Source of the DNA: Paenibacillus sp. GP183
GTDB taxonomy: Bacteria; Bacillota; Bacilli; Paenibacillales; NBRC-103111
Direction of reading: 5' to 3'
DNA: 64,000 nucleotides
NCBI RefSeq assembly: GCF_900104695.1
Contig: NZ_FNSW01000001.1
Span: 1,488,001 to 1,552,000 of the forward strand
In this document: positions 7,883 to 16,259 of the stretch, in pieces
How positions within the stretch are numbered: the first letter of the stretch is position 1
Layout: each line of letters begins with the position of its first letter
Position numbers and translations under genes: made by a program
The notes under the pieces: model-generated
Told to the model about the DNA's origin: nothing
The model's input: only the letters and a program-made list of their open reading frames with translations
The model's database searches: none

Positions 7883-7955
7883 AAAAAAACCCAACCGTAG
7901 GTGGTGTCAGTCACCCGTTGGGGACGTTCTGGAAGTGATTATGGCGATAGGGTAG
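7883..7955 (-). ncRNA. Small RNA repeat unit 6, decayed
   Basis: The terminator stem CCCCAACGGGTGA..CGGTTGGG and a 7-T run (7883-7923) are preserved, but the promoter and first hairpin are not recognisable. Probably a remnant. Confidence 0.4.
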
Positions 7956-7999
7956 ATTGAATTGGCATCGTACAACAACGCGAAGACGACCCGTTCTCA

Positions 8000-8160
8000 T
8001 CCCTTGAAGCGTACAATGCCAACGCCTTTTTGATCTGCTTCTCGTTCTGACCATTCCGTCCCATATGTGTACCCATACCCTGCCCTCAGCCGTCCGCTCG
8101 TGCCCTGAACATCCCCTACACAGCCCAAATAACAGCCTTCAACGCATCGCCGCCGTGTTG
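8000..8160 (-). pseudogene. Third decayed resolvase fragment
   Basis: AATGCCAACGCCTTTTTGAT and following sequence at 8008-8110 match the interior of the intact resolvase (13915-14010), including the VPSE-like and AEGRA coding region. The frame is broken by substitutions and indels. It is joined to a GCAGCCGCAAACCGTTGG repeat at 8162. Confidence 0.6.
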
Positions 8161-8286
8161 GGCAGCCGCAAACCGTTGGTACGCCTAACTATCATGCCGC
8201 GTAGACTATATATGCCACACGGACTATATGTAGGTGGGCTGTAGATGGACGACTATGCCACGCGGACTAAATGTCTCGCCGCCCAA

Positions 8287-8580
8287 TCACGTAACAGCCG
8301 CCCTGCTACTGCATAAGCTAAAACACACTAGGAAAAGGAGCTGACTTAACTTCTTTTCTGAATCAGATTCTAGTGCTGTCAAACTCGTTAGCAAAGACTT
8401 CCCAAGTAGTCTTTTAAACACTTTGGCATTATCTTTGATCACATGATGATTATGTTCATTTAGCACAATCTTACTGTAATCAATTGAACCTAGCGTTTTA
8501 GTCAGAACATCCTCAATCGTGATTTCTTCCTCTGGTTGAACTAGCACATCAATCATTTTCGTGAACTTTTCCACAGCCAT
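8287..8580 (-). CDS. Unrecognised small protein, probably 3'-truncated
   Basis: ATG at 8578-8580 with GGGAGG upstream. The first 75 or so residues (MAVEKFTKMIDVLVQPEEEI...) are acidic and helical and look like real coding sequence. From about 8352 downward the DNA is the repeat leader AGGAGCTGACTTA, seen before the GerPA-like gene, so the last 20 codons are fused repeat sequence and the natural 3' end is lost. The family was not recognised. Confidence 0.5.
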   Translation of the reverse strand: MAVEKFTKMIDVLVQPEEEITIEDVLTKTLGSIDYSKIVLNEHNHHVIKDNAKVFKRLLGKSLLTSLTALESDSEKKLSQLLFLVCFSLCSSRAAVT

Positions 8581-8599
8581 TGTCGTCACCTCCCTGCAA

Positions 8600-9125
8600 C
8601 CATATTATTCCACATGAGAAGCTGCTTTCCTGCACGGCTCGGTTGGACAGCACAGCCGATTGGCATATATAGTCGTACGGTTGGGACGTGCTTCGGTCTA
8701 TTTGTTGTGGCAAACGTCCTATATGTGTCGGGGGGCGGCGATTCCTCCACGCTTTCCATCTTATTGGAAGCCAGCTACGTCCTAAACGATGCAGCTGGTT
8801 TCTTGTTTTGTCCACGAACGTCCACCACACGTTTTTGGTCATAACACAGCCATTTGGCATATAACAGAATTAACGTCGCTGCCAATTTTCAATTATAGGA
8901 GTCAACAAACAGATAGATATGTGGTAATGTGAAAAGTAATAGCCTGTGAAACGTAAACAACATACTGTAAGAGATATTAGCGTACTTCGTAAAAAAAGTT
9001 ATACGTAATTGCACGAACGCATAAAACCAAACTCAAGAGCACTCGCATACCTCGTACCTAACCGCATAGGGCGTCCTGAATGTATCAACGTTATCGGAAA
9101 TTACTCAAGATCAGAGGAGATAATA
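8600..9125. other. Intergenic stretch, no supported gene
   Basis: Open frames on both strands here have no recognisable product. A trace of the iteron-type repeat (GCCATTTGGCATATAACAG) is at 8850-8869. Nothing else is supported. Confidence 0.5.
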
Positions 9126-9129
9126 TCAG

Positions 9130-9693
9130 GTGGACTTTCTATATATTTTTCATTTGATTATTAAAAACATTGATTCAATTAATATTAGTTTACTAACAGG
9201 TGTTTTTACTGGATGGGTTATTGTTTTATTAGACACCACTCTTAAAGAAGTCCAGCTAAATCGAGAGGGATTTGAACAAGATAAATATAGGAAATATCAA
9301 TTACAAACTGCTAAAAGCAGAGCAATAAGCAGATTTTTAGATATTTCAATGATAACTGATAACGAGGATATCAAACTATTAATTTTTAATGATTTTAAGA
9401 CTGAAATGGAACATCTTATTGATTTTAATGAGCCCTTTAGATTTTTTCATGAAAAATTTGGATATCGAGCTAATGACTTGGATAAAGCATTAATTTACGG
9501 ATCAAGCATTGACATGAAGCTAAAGAATATAATTGAAGCTCAAAGTTTTAATGAAATTAACATGTTCGAATTAAGAAACATGAATAGGGATCTTTTACAT
9601 ATTGCTGTGACAATTCTCAAATCTAAAAGGAATATTGTAAAGTGTGAAGCCATTAAGTACTTATTCGGAAAGAAGAAAAGTGCATACATATGA
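9130..9693 (+). pseudogene. Membrane-anchored protein truncated by an IS insertion
   Basis: GTG start at 9130 with GAGGAG upstream. 187 codons remain. One membrane segment lies around residues 17-38 (INISLLTGVFTGWVIVLL), followed by a mostly helical cytoplasmic part. The stop codon is created at the left boundary of the IS1182-type element. If the IS and one 9-bp repeat (CATACATAT) are removed, the frame continues after SAYI with LFILFIAAMLVG and a stop at about 11546. The original protein therefore probably had 199 residues and a C-terminal hydrophobic segment. The function is unknown. Confidence 0.7.
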
Positions 9694-11499
9694 TTTGACC
9701 CCAAAAACCCCTGTTCCAAGAATAGTCTCTGAATGCCTTTTAAACGCATGTAAGTTGTAAAAAGTGAATCACAAGGCAGTTTTGTAATTGTGAGGCAAGT
9801 GACCTAACATTATGCCGTTCTTGCTCTGTACTTCGTCACTGATTTGAAGTTGTAGGCTAGAATTTTAGCATGTATCCAGATTTTTGAGCGCAGAAGTCCC
9901 CTGACAGGGAGATCATCAATTCGGAATCCCCGTCTTAGTGCGGACACAACGCCTTCAACACCAGCTCTGAATCGCGACAGTTCGCGGTGCCGGTCTGTCC
10001 CCATGCTGCTGCGCATTGAATCGGATTGAAGTTTGCTTTCTGTGAAACGAACGTTATTGTACTTTTGCTGTTCTTTCATCGGGCATTGTTCCCTAAACGG
10101 GCAAGTGAGACATAGATCCTTAGAAAACTTGGCGGTATATAACTGCTTACTTGCTTCATACGTCGCACGAATCGGTTCATGACCGGCAGGGCATTTGACG
10201 ATGAGGCGCTTATCATTTCTTTCGAATTGCTGAACGGGCAATGTTTCTTTAGCGGCTTTACGGCCTGTCATATTGGATAGATTCAGCTCGATGTCTTTAC
10301 CCTTTGCTTCTTCCAAGGTGCTTTGGCGATAGTAAGCTCCATCAGCAGCCAGCGTTTTGATCTGAGCCGCAAGGGGATCATTTTGAATAAAGGATTCGCC
10401 AAATGCTGCGTCGCTATGGGTATTCTTCCGTACATCATGGCTAAGAATCAGACCGACTTTCTTTTGTTGGTCACGAACTTCAACGAGATTAACAGACAAC
10501 CCAACATGGCCTTTACCACCCTTGTTACGGTAAGTAGCATCTGGGTCTGAGGGGTTTTGCAAACTCTCTGGTGAAATATGCTTGGCGTCGATCGCAATAG
10601 CGACTCCTTCTTCGGTTTCGATGCATTGCTCATTGAGTAAACGAGAAAGATGCTGGAATTCATTCATTTCGCGCCACTCCGGATGTTGTACAGCGTAACG
10701 ATACAACGTTGCAGCTTGCTCAATTTGGTAGTCCAGCTTAGATCCAACTTCTTCACTTTTCGTATGATATAGCGTTTGGTTGAGGTGTTCTTCTTTCAGA
10801 TAGTCTTGAAAAACTTCTGGTACGAAGACTGCATCTAACTTATTAAGCCCTTTGACCATGTATTGAACGACTTTGTACACAAGTTCAAGACGGGTCAGCT
10901 TCTTGCAAGAGCTGCTGAACATAAAGGAATCCATTCGGGCCATGCTTTTATCCAACTGAATGACTTCGGCTAGCTTCTGAGACAGAGCATCGGTTTCTTG
11001 CTTTAATAAGTCTTCCTGGGTCTTGCTTTCATGTTCGACTAAGCGTTGTCGGAAGTTCGTGATCGTATTGATGCAAATACTCTCTTTTTCAAAGTCGCTA
11101 ATCCCAAGCGCATATTGATAGCGATAATCGAAGTACAACGATCCCATCAGTTGATCATCGGTCAGACTGTGCAGCTCTTTGAGAATGAGCAAGCTAACCA
11201 GGATATTCACAGGCTTGTTCGGGCGGCTATATTGGGGGCTGTAGAGCATGGAAAAACGATCTTCATTAATGGATAGAAATATGTCGTTGTAGAAATCCTC
11301 AGCCCAACTTTTACGAAGATTCTCTACGATCGATTTGGGTATATTCATGAACGGATCGTCCATCGATATTTGTTGTTCTTTTCTGCCACGTTTATACATG
11401 ATACTAACCCCCGAGAACCGTACTATTTGGCTTAATTATACCATTTTCGAGGGTATTCTTGGGGGATTTACGCTGATTTCAACCTTTTTGGGGGAGAAT
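9693..11499 (-). mobile_element. IS1182-family insertion sequence
   Basis: It is flanked by direct repeats CATACATAT (9683-9691 and 11500-11508). Terminal inverted repeats are ATTTGACCCCAAAAA at the left and ATTCTCCCCCAAAAA at the right (reverse complement). One transposase gene fills the interior. Removing it restores the reading frame of the interrupted gene on the left. The boundaries could shift by one or two bases. Confidence 0.85.
9810..11399 (-). CDS. IS1182-family DDE transposase
   Basis: 529 residues, full length for the family. The N-terminus has the typical dimer/DNA-binding part (FSMLYSPQYSRPNKPVNILV and FDYRYQYALG). DDE residues are expected in AIDAKHIS, AADGAYYR and the C-terminal AGVEGVVSALRRG. 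A cysteine cluster C-x2-C-x5-C (CLTCPFREQC) precedes the last part. The frame is intact, so the element may be active. The transposase acts on its own inverted repeats. Confidence 0.95.
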   Translation of the reverse strand: MYKRGRKEQQISMDDPFMNIPKSIVENLRKSWAEDFYNDIFLSINEDRFSMLYSPQYSRPNKPVNILVSLLILKELHSLTDDQLMGSLYFDYRYQYALGISDFEKESICINTITNFRQRLVEHESKTQEDLLKQETDALSQKLAEVIQLDKSMARMDSFMFSSSCKKLTRLELVYKVVQYMVKGLNKLDAVFVPEVFQDYLKEEHLNQTLYHTKSEEVGSKLDYQIEQAATLYRYAVQHPEWREMNEFQHLSRLLNEQCIETEEGVAIAIDAKHISPESLQNPSDPDATYRNKGGKGHVGLSVNLVEVRDQQKKVGLILSHDVRKNTHSDAAFGESFIQNDPLAAQIKTLAADGAYYRQSTLEEAKGKDIELNLSNMTGRKAAKETLPVQQFERNDKRLIVKCPAGHEPIRATYEASKQLYTAKFSKDLCLTCPFREQCPMKEQQKYNNVRFTESKLQSDSMRSSMGTDRHRELSRFRAGVEGVVSALRRGFRIDDLPVRGLLRSKIWIHAKILAYNFKSVTKYRARTA

Positions 11500-11546
11500 C
11501 ATACATATTATTTATTCTTTTTATTGCGGCTATGTTAGTAGGATAG

Positions 11547-11876
11547 TAGGGGAGTAACTTCCGATAACACCATATTCACGAATCGGCCTTTCGATCTTTT
11601 GAAACCAAATCGACCACATACGTCCAAGCCCACTCGTCATTTCATTACACAGCGACACCGACGTAAAATGTTCGACTCAAATAATATAAGTACATCCATT
11701 ATCATAAAGTCTTATCTCGTTGATATTACGTTGATGGCATACGTTACTGTTTTACGTTTCTCCTTCCTTCGGGTGTTCCACCCTCACTCAGACATAATTA
11801 ATACGTCAATTTTGTTCGATTCGTCACAACTGTACGAAATATTTTTAACATTTTTGATGCGATTCAGCCATTAAGC
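11547..11876. other. Intergenic stretch, no supported gene
   Basis: AT-rich sequence following the restored end of the membrane-protein gene. The single open frame here has no protein-like character and no ribosome site. Nothing else is seen. Confidence 0.5.
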
Positions 11877-12047
11877 AACGGCACTACGTTCGGGCGACCG
11901 AAGGCGGACATAACAGAGGCGTTCGTCGCCGCGTACAACAGATGGAGGGCGGGCGAGATCACGGCGACAACGGCGATGGAGCTATCGGGAACGAAGCGAA
12001 CTACGTTCTATAAGCTGACTAAGGAATACGAAGAACAGCAACGCTAG
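11877..12047 (+). pseudogene. 3' fragment of a second type of serine resolvase
   Basis: The plus-strand frame gives FGRPK, then F-V-A-A-Y-N-R-W-x-x-G-E-I-T-A and TKRTTFYKLTKEYEEQQR-stop. This is the C-terminal helix-turn-helix of a resolvase/invertase. It differs from the resolvase at 13811-14371 and lies in the opposite orientation. The catalytic part is missing upstream. It is too short for ordinary ORF calling. Confidence 0.75.
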
Positions 12048-12278
12048 AATAACAAGTATAGCAACGCTAGAACGACTATATTAATCCAACATTACCGGCG
12101 AGCTAACTGACACTGGCTCGTGGAATCACATTTAGCTATTGTTCCTTGATAAATACATGTCTTAGTTTGAAATAACGCATTTATAGTTAATATCTATAAA
12201 GTTTATCTGTATTATATATTAGACCAATAGAAGATTAAACGATAAGATTAATACAATTATATTAAGGAGGGAAACCAT
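12048..12278. other. Intergenic leader of the methyltransferase gene
   Basis: AT-rich sequence with several TATAAT-like stretches (for example near 12190 and 12215) that could serve as promoters for the gene at 12279. No coding sequence is seen. Confidence 0.4.
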
Positions 12279-13088
12279 ATGAACACAAATACTGCTCGAA
12301 ATCGGGCAGAATTATCAGGAAAGTTGACAAACGTATTAGATTCCAGATCGTTAACAAACTCTCATAAAAGGCTTGCAGGGATACTCACTGAAGGTATGAC
12401 GATACTTGATGTTGGTTGTGGAACAGGAGCAATTACACGTGGAATAGCAGAAGCAGTAGGACCAAATGGGCGTGTTGTAGGAATTGATAGTAATCCAAAC
12501 CTAATCGAAAAAGCCCGTCAAACTCACGGTGAAACACCAGGAATAATTTTTGAAACAGGTGACATCTATAATCTTACTTATGAAGAACAATTTGACATTG
12601 TCACCTCCGCTCGTGTTTTAGTATGGTTGTCTGACCCGTTGAAAGCATTAAAAATGATGAAATCTGCCGCTAAAATTGGTGGGCGTATTTTGATTGCTGA
12701 TTATAATCATGAGAAAATATCATGGGAACCACAGCCTCCCTCAAGTATGCTTTATTTCTATTCCGCATATTTGAAATGGCGTTCCGATGCAGGTATGGAT
12801 AATGCGATTGCAGATCACCTTCCTGATATGTTTCAAAAAACTGGTATTGAAGAAATCACTATAACCCCCCATCATGAGGTAACTAAGCGAACAGATCCTG
12901 ATTTCCAAACTCGCATTGGAATATGGGCTGATACTGCTTCAAGCAGAGGAGTCCAAATGGAAAGAGATGGGTATATCACTGAAAATCAATATGTGATAGC
13001 GGAAAAAGAATATCGGGAATGGATGATTCAAGACGCCAAATCTTTAACGATGTATATGTTAGCAGTTGAGGGTGTGAGACTTTTGTAA
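12279..13088 (+). CDS. Class I SAM-dependent methyltransferase
   Basis: 269 residues, ATG preceded by AAGGAGGG. The SAM-binding motif I is ILDVGCGTGAITRG (about residues 43-56), followed by the acidic motif GIDSNPNLIEKA and motif DIVTSARVLVWLSDP. These are typical of UbiE/MenG-like small-molecule methyltransferases of the Methyltransf_11/25 type. The substrate cannot be told. It stands alone with its own leader, outside the cassette-like array, and has host-like composition. Confidence 0.85.
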   Translation: MNTNTARNRAELSGKLTNVLDSRSLTNSHKRLAGILTEGMTILDVGCGTGAITRGIAEAVGPNGRVVGIDSNPNLIEKARQTHGETPGIIFETGDIYNLTYEEQFDIVTSARVLVWLSDPLKALKMMKSAAKIGGRILIADYNHEKISWEPQPPSSMLYFYSAYLKWRSDAGMDNAIADHLPDMFQKTGIEEITITPHHEVTKRTDPDFQTRIGIWADTASSRGVQMERDGYITENQYVIAEKEYREWMIQDAKSLTMYMLAVEGVRLL

Positions 13089-13141
13089 ATTCGGCGATTG
13101 AATGGCTATGAGCTTAAGGATTATCGATCTTTCCACCTTAA

Positions 13142-13375
13142 TTGAGAAATTGGAGAAGGACGGATTATAAGCTCTTTTCCACCACAAATTCCGAATACCC
13201 CATTTATAAAAAAGTATTAGAACTTAAGGTTACGGCCGAGAATCTTAGTCCAGACGATAATTGGGCTATTGAGAGCAGGTTAGACGCGAAGAGAGACGAA
13301 TTGATTACTATGTTAGGTAAAGTTCGTGGACTGAACGTTTCCATTAAAGAGAAATATCGCATAGACGAGGATTGA
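13142..13375 (+). CDS. Small hypothetical protein
   Basis: Up to 77 codons from a TTG at 13142, with no good ribosome site. The C-terminal 50 residues (LKVTAENLSPDDNWAIESRL...) look like real helical protein. It is either a short gene with an unusual start or the 3' end of a lost one. The next small ORF overlaps its end by spacing only. Confidence 0.35.
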   Translation: MRNWRRTDYKLFSTTNSEYPIYKKVLELKVTAENLSPDDNWAIESRLDAKRDELITMLGKVRGLNVSIKEKYRIDED

Positions 13376-13378
13376 CGT

Positions 13379-13495
13379 TTGTGGGCCGCTCTGAATATTG
13401 GGTGGACCAAAAAGCAAGCAGAAATGTGGATGAACGACTCTCGCATATTGCAAGCCATCGAAAAATACAAGAAGTCGATCAGTCGTTTAAAATAG
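13379..13495 (+). CDS. Very small hypothetical protein, 38 residues
   Basis: TTG start at 13379, four bases after the previous stop. The product is MWAALNIGWTKKQAEMWMND... followed by a basic amphipathic tail (IEKYKKSISRLK). The composition is protein-like, and the tight spacing suggests coupling with the ORF at 13142. The function is unknown. Confidence 0.3.
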   Translation: MWAALNIGWTKKQAEMWMNDSRILQAIEKYKKSISRLK

Positions 13496-13519
13496 GTCGA
13501 AGCCACGAAGTTTGCTAGA

Positions 13520-13810
13520 CGTACGCAAAAAAATTTTACACTGCTATCCGACTACGAACGTTGCCGCTACGTTGCAAGACGGGGTGGTCCCCCACGGTCA
13601 TTCAACAGCTGAAAAACGTACGATTCACGCACAAATTACGACCGATTCACGTCACGGGTCGGGTTCGGCGTTTGTGAAACGAATGTTAGCGTGACGCAAG
13701 GCGAATAGCACACAAAGGGTCGGCTTCTCTTGTGCATGGGTGGCATGGGGATGCGTGATCACGTACGAAAAAAGCGAACTGTTCGCCAGCTCGCCTTTAG
13801 TACGTTACTA
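13520..13810. repeat. Copy of the repeat blocks downstream of the resolvase
   Basis: Contains the GTTTGTGAAACGAATGTTAG block and the GGGTCGGCTTCTCTTG and TGATCACGTACG blocks seen in 3.7-8.3 kb, in the same order relative to the resolvase tail. It is the likely parent copy because the neighbouring resolvase is intact. Confidence 0.6.
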
Positions 13811-14371
13811 TTACTGTTCTTTTACCTTTGCGTAAATCGTTGAACGTGGAACACCCGTCATACCGGCTATTTCGTTGACGCTAAGTCCGTTGTCTTGCCT
13901 AGCATAAAACAGTGCCAACGCCTTTTTGACCTGCTTCTCGTCCTGCCCTTTTCTCCCCATATGCGTTCCCTTAGCTTTCGCCTTTGCTCTGCCTTCCGCC
14001 GTCCTCTCGTTGATCAGATCCTTTTCAAACTCTGCTACGGCACCTAACATAGTGAACATCAGCTTACCGGCTGGTGTGGATGTGTCGATGTTCTGTTTCA
14101 GAATTACTAAGTGAATTCCCCGCTCTTCCAACTGCTTAGCGATCCGATGTAGATCAAATGTGCTTCGGGCAAGCCTGTCCAGCTTTGATACGACAAGTGT
14201 ATCGCCATTACGCAGATAACCCAACGCGGCATTTAATTCGGGACGGTCACTCTTTCCGCCTGATTCCTTCTCCATAAATATCTTCGTGCAGCCATGCTGT
14301 TTCAGTGCGTCAAGTTGTAAGTCCAGTTTCTGCTCACGTGTAGAGACTCGTGCGTATCCGATTAATTCCAT
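13811..14371 (-). CDS. Small serine resolvase/invertase
   Basis: 186 residues, ATG at 14369-14371. The catalytic domain has YARVSTREQ (nucleophile S10), SKLDRLARS and the E-helix LGAVAEFEKDLINERTAEGRA. The C-terminal helix-turn-helix is NEIAGMTGVPRSTIYAKV. All active-site residues are present. It belongs to the Tn3-resolvase/DNA-invertase family, which recombines paired res or inversion sites. A res-like site lies just upstream (14387-14439), and the first array site begins 157 bp from the start codon. Its true target, whether the element, the repeat modules or the array, is not known. Confidence 0.95.
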   Translation of the reverse strand: MELIGYARVSTREQKLDLQLDALKQHGCTKIFMEKESGGKSDRPELNAALGYLRNGDTLVVSKLDRLARSTFDLHRIAKQLEERGIHLVILKQNIDTSTPAGKLMFTMLGAVAEFEKDLINERTAEGRAKAKAKGTHMGRKGQDEKQVKKALALFYARQDNGLSVNEIAGMTGVPRSTIYAKVKEQ

Positions 14372-14386
14372 GACGTTTAATCCCCT

Positions 14387-14439
14387 GTCTAGATGTTATA
14401 TTAACTTCTGTACAATATATTCTAGACTAACTTATAGAC
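14387..14439. promoter_or_regulatory. Candidate res site of the resolvase
   Basis: Two inverted-repeat subsites share a 12-bp half-site of the form GTCTAnAnGTTA. Subsite one is GTCTAGATGTTA, TAT, TAACTTCTGTAC (14387-14413). Subsite two is GTACAATATATT, CTAGAC, TAACTTATAGAC (14410-14439). Lengths of 27 and 30 bp are close to resolvase subsites, and the position directly upstream of the gene is typical for recombination plus autoregulation. Confidence 0.65.
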
Positions 14440-14527
14440 AATAACAAGGGTTATTTTGCGACGTTATTTCGAGTCGAATTTATTTGTACAAAAGTATCAA
14501 CTTTTAGAAGGATGTCAACACATGCAA

Positions 14528-14631
14528 CCACCCGTTAGAACGCAAAGATGCCCTAGGTGAAGAACCTGGGGCGTGATTCTTTTTACGCACATGTTGAATG
14601 AATGTCGTTTAACTATCGTTTTCCGTTAGTT
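14528..14631. repeat. Array site A (cassette boundary)
   Basis: Left core CACCCGTTAG at 14529-14538. The central hairpin is GCCCTAGGT/ACCTGGGGC (about 14549-14572). The right core AACTATCG...CCGTTAGTT is at 14611-14631, an inverted repeat in itself. It lies 29 bp beyond the stop of the nucleotidyltransferase gene and closes the array next to the resolvase. Confidence 0.65.
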
Positions 14632-14660
14632 TAGAGTTCACAATTACATTGTTGCCCCCT

Positions 14661-15503
14661 TTAGCGACGGATTTTATTATAGAAGGCGGTACTCTCCGTA
14701 TGAATTAGACGAAGCAGTTCAACCAAGTCACATAATCGCTTTAAATAAGAAGAATACTCGCGTGTACGCTCTAAACGTTTTATCGCAATTGCCTCGCGGA
14801 TAAGTCCGTGCCAACGATCCGGTAAAAGTTTAAGCCCATACTCGCCAGCTGCAACCTTGCTGATTACATCGTACTCCTTTATCGAATAATATTGCCTTAA
14901 CATGCCAAGCGTGCACCATTCAACCGCAAAATCTAACTGCTTAATTTGCTCCAAAGTAGTTGGTTCCGATATGTCCGTCAAACTTAATTGATGTTCCAGT
15001 CGTTCAATCCATCCGACCCAATATGTATTCAAATTTCCAAATACATATTGGACGAGTTCGTCAGATGAAATCTCATATTCGAAGGCTTTTTGCTGTCCAT
15101 AAATACAAATACCGTATTTCTTAAGCACCCACCACGTAACAGGATTTATATCCCCATTCCCATTGAAATCTAAAGTCTTATCGTGATATTTAGGAAATGG
15201 AGGAATTTCATTTAAGGATTTTCCTGCATCCTCCTGTCTAATGTAAGCACCCATAATGTCCAAAGTTGGAAATTCCAGCTCAACAAGCCTATGAGCTTCA
15301 ATAATGAATTGGATGTCCGATGGGATAAGGGTTCTATTGACAAATACAAGAAAGTCTATATCGCTTGACCCATTAACATAGGCGTTGAGTGCGGTCGACC
15401 CATAAACATAAAAGGATTCTATTGTCTGCGGCAACCGAGCTTGTAATGCTTCGTTTAACTTTCGCATTGAAGTATCAACAACTTCTGGCAACCTGTAAGA
15501 CAT
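14661..15503 (-). CDS. Aminoglycoside adenylyltransferase-like nucleotidyltransferase
   Basis: 280 residues from the ATG at 15501-15503, preceded by GGAGGAGG. The nucleotidyltransferase motif GSTALNAYVNGSSDIDFLVF (G-S-x10-D-x-D) holds the metal-binding Asp pair. The rest matches the helical C-terminal part of ANT(3'')/ANT(9)-type and DUF4111 proteins. Such enzymes adenylylate streptomycin or spectinomycin, but the substrate cannot be read from sequence. It is the last gene of the cassette-like array, a place and function typical of integron cargo. Confidence 0.82.
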   Translation of the reverse strand: MSYRLPEVVDTSMRKLNEALQARLPQTIESFYVYGSTALNAYVNGSSDIDFLVFVNRTLIPSDIQFIIEAHRLVELEFPTLDIMGAYIRQEDAGKSLNEIPPFPKYHDKTLDFNGNGDINPVTWWVLKKYGICIYGQQKAFEYEISSDELVQYVFGNLNTYWVGWIERLEHQLSLTDISEPTTLEQIKQLDFAVEWCTLGMLRQYYSIKEYDVISKVAAGEYGLKLLPDRWHGLIREAIAIKRLERTREYSSYLKRLCDLVELLRLIHTESTAFYNKIRR

Positions 15504-15529
15504 CTTCAGTACCTCCTCCATGCTGTTCA

Positions 15530-15602
15530 ATCCTGTCCATATTAAGCAGGCTGCAGATGAAGCCGGTAGCCTGTTCGTCAAGGTGCTATCGTATCCGTTA
15601 TC
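15530..15602. repeat. Array site B
   Basis: Right core GCTATCGTATCCGTTA (15585-15600), which contains the stop codon of the GNAT gene. Central hairpin AGCAGGCT/AGCCTG. The left core (CTGTCCATATTAAG) is degenerate. Confidence 0.5.
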
Positions 15603-16086
15603 TGAATCCCTTATGAGTAATCGTCAACCTGAACATTTGCCGTGAACCACCTTCTGGACCATTTGAAATCAATTCCATCAAAGGAATAAAACCAAATTTC
15701 TGATAGAGCCGTCTTGCAGGTTGACCATCTGGAATATCATCACCAAATGTAGTAACTGATATATCTGATGGAATCTCGACAAGTTGTAGGATATGTTTAA
15801 GCAATGCCGTTGCGACTCCTTTATTTCTCGCTTGGCTTGAAACCGATAACCACCCAATCTTGTAACTTGGAGCATTTGATGAAGAAAACAACACTCCCCC
15901 AAGTAAGCGTGAACCTGGTAAACCATCACTTTCTCGCACACAGAACGCACTATCTTGATTTATATTTTTCTCTAATGCCTGAAGAAAATTTGGGTCATTC
16001 ACCATTGGACCAAAAAGATACTCAACCTCAGAAGCCAGTTCTAACCAACCTTTGATATCTTCCTTTGTTGCGTTTACAACATTCAT
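15598..16086 (-). CDS. GNAT-family N-acetyltransferase
   Basis: About 162 residues from the ATG at 16084-16086 with GAAGGTGA upstream. The acetyl-CoA-binding motif A is WLSVSSQARNKGVATALLKH (R-N-K-G-V-A). It is followed by a motif B ending GQPARRLYQKFGFIP. The substrate is unknown. Relatives modify drugs, polyamines or protein N-termini. It is a single gene between array sites B and C, and its stop codon overlaps core B. Confidence 0.85.
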   Translation of the reverse strand: MNVVNATKEDIKGWLELASEVEYLFGPMVNDPNFLQALEKNINQDSAFCVRESDGLPGSRLLGGVLFSSSNAPSYKIGWLSVSSQARNKGVATALLKHILQLVEIPSDISVTTFGDDIPDGQPARRLYQKFGFIPLMELISNGPEGGSRQMFRLTITHKGFR

Positions 16087-16151
16087 TACTAAGTCACCTT
16101 CAGTTATAATAGGATGCCGATAAAGAACCACATCATACCAGATATTGGGGG

Positions 16152-16242
16152 ATAATGCCCGTTAGAGGAACAGGCTACTGAGATTAATCTGCGGTAGCCT
16201 GTTGTGGTATTTTTATTAAGCTATCGTACCCGTTTAGCTTAG
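16152..16242. repeat. Array site C
   Basis: Left core ATGCCCGTTAG (16155-16165). The perfect hairpin AACAGGCTAC/GTAGCCTGTT is central. The right core is AAGCTATCGTACCCGTTTAG plus CTT (16218-16240), whose arms AAGCTA/TAGCTT pair where other sites have AACTA/TAGTT. That is a compensated change. Confidence 0.7.
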
Positions 16243-16259
16243 CGAAAACTATTTATAAT

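Larger units (their letters stand above)
3745..8340. repeat. Repeat-rich zone built from decayed tandem copies of a resolvase-linked module
   Basis: Several blocks recur in the same orientation. The resolvase tail occurs near 3750, 4815 and 8005. GCAAACCGTTGGTACGCCTA occurs near 3890, 4870, 5840 and 8168. GATCACGTATGATCACGTA occurs near 4030, 4350 and 7170. A block with GGTTCGTGAACGAGCGTATT occurs near 4505 and 7300. A T-rich block ending TTTTTTGCGGCATTTCGT occurs near 4620, 5650 and 7420, and a block with CGCGTTTTTGAAA near 4705 and 7490. The same downstream blocks, with an intact resolvase, lie at 13.6-14.4 kb. This indicates serial duplication followed by decay. Few genuine genes lie inside. 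Confidence 0.75.

Noticed and set aside
3900-8300. CRISPR array
   Set aside because: The repeats are irregular in spacing, differ in length, and are not separated by unique spacers of constant size. No cas genes are present.
8549-8860. 103-codon minus-strand open frame
   Set aside because: Overlaps the supported start of the 8580 gene in another frame and has no ribosome site or domain.
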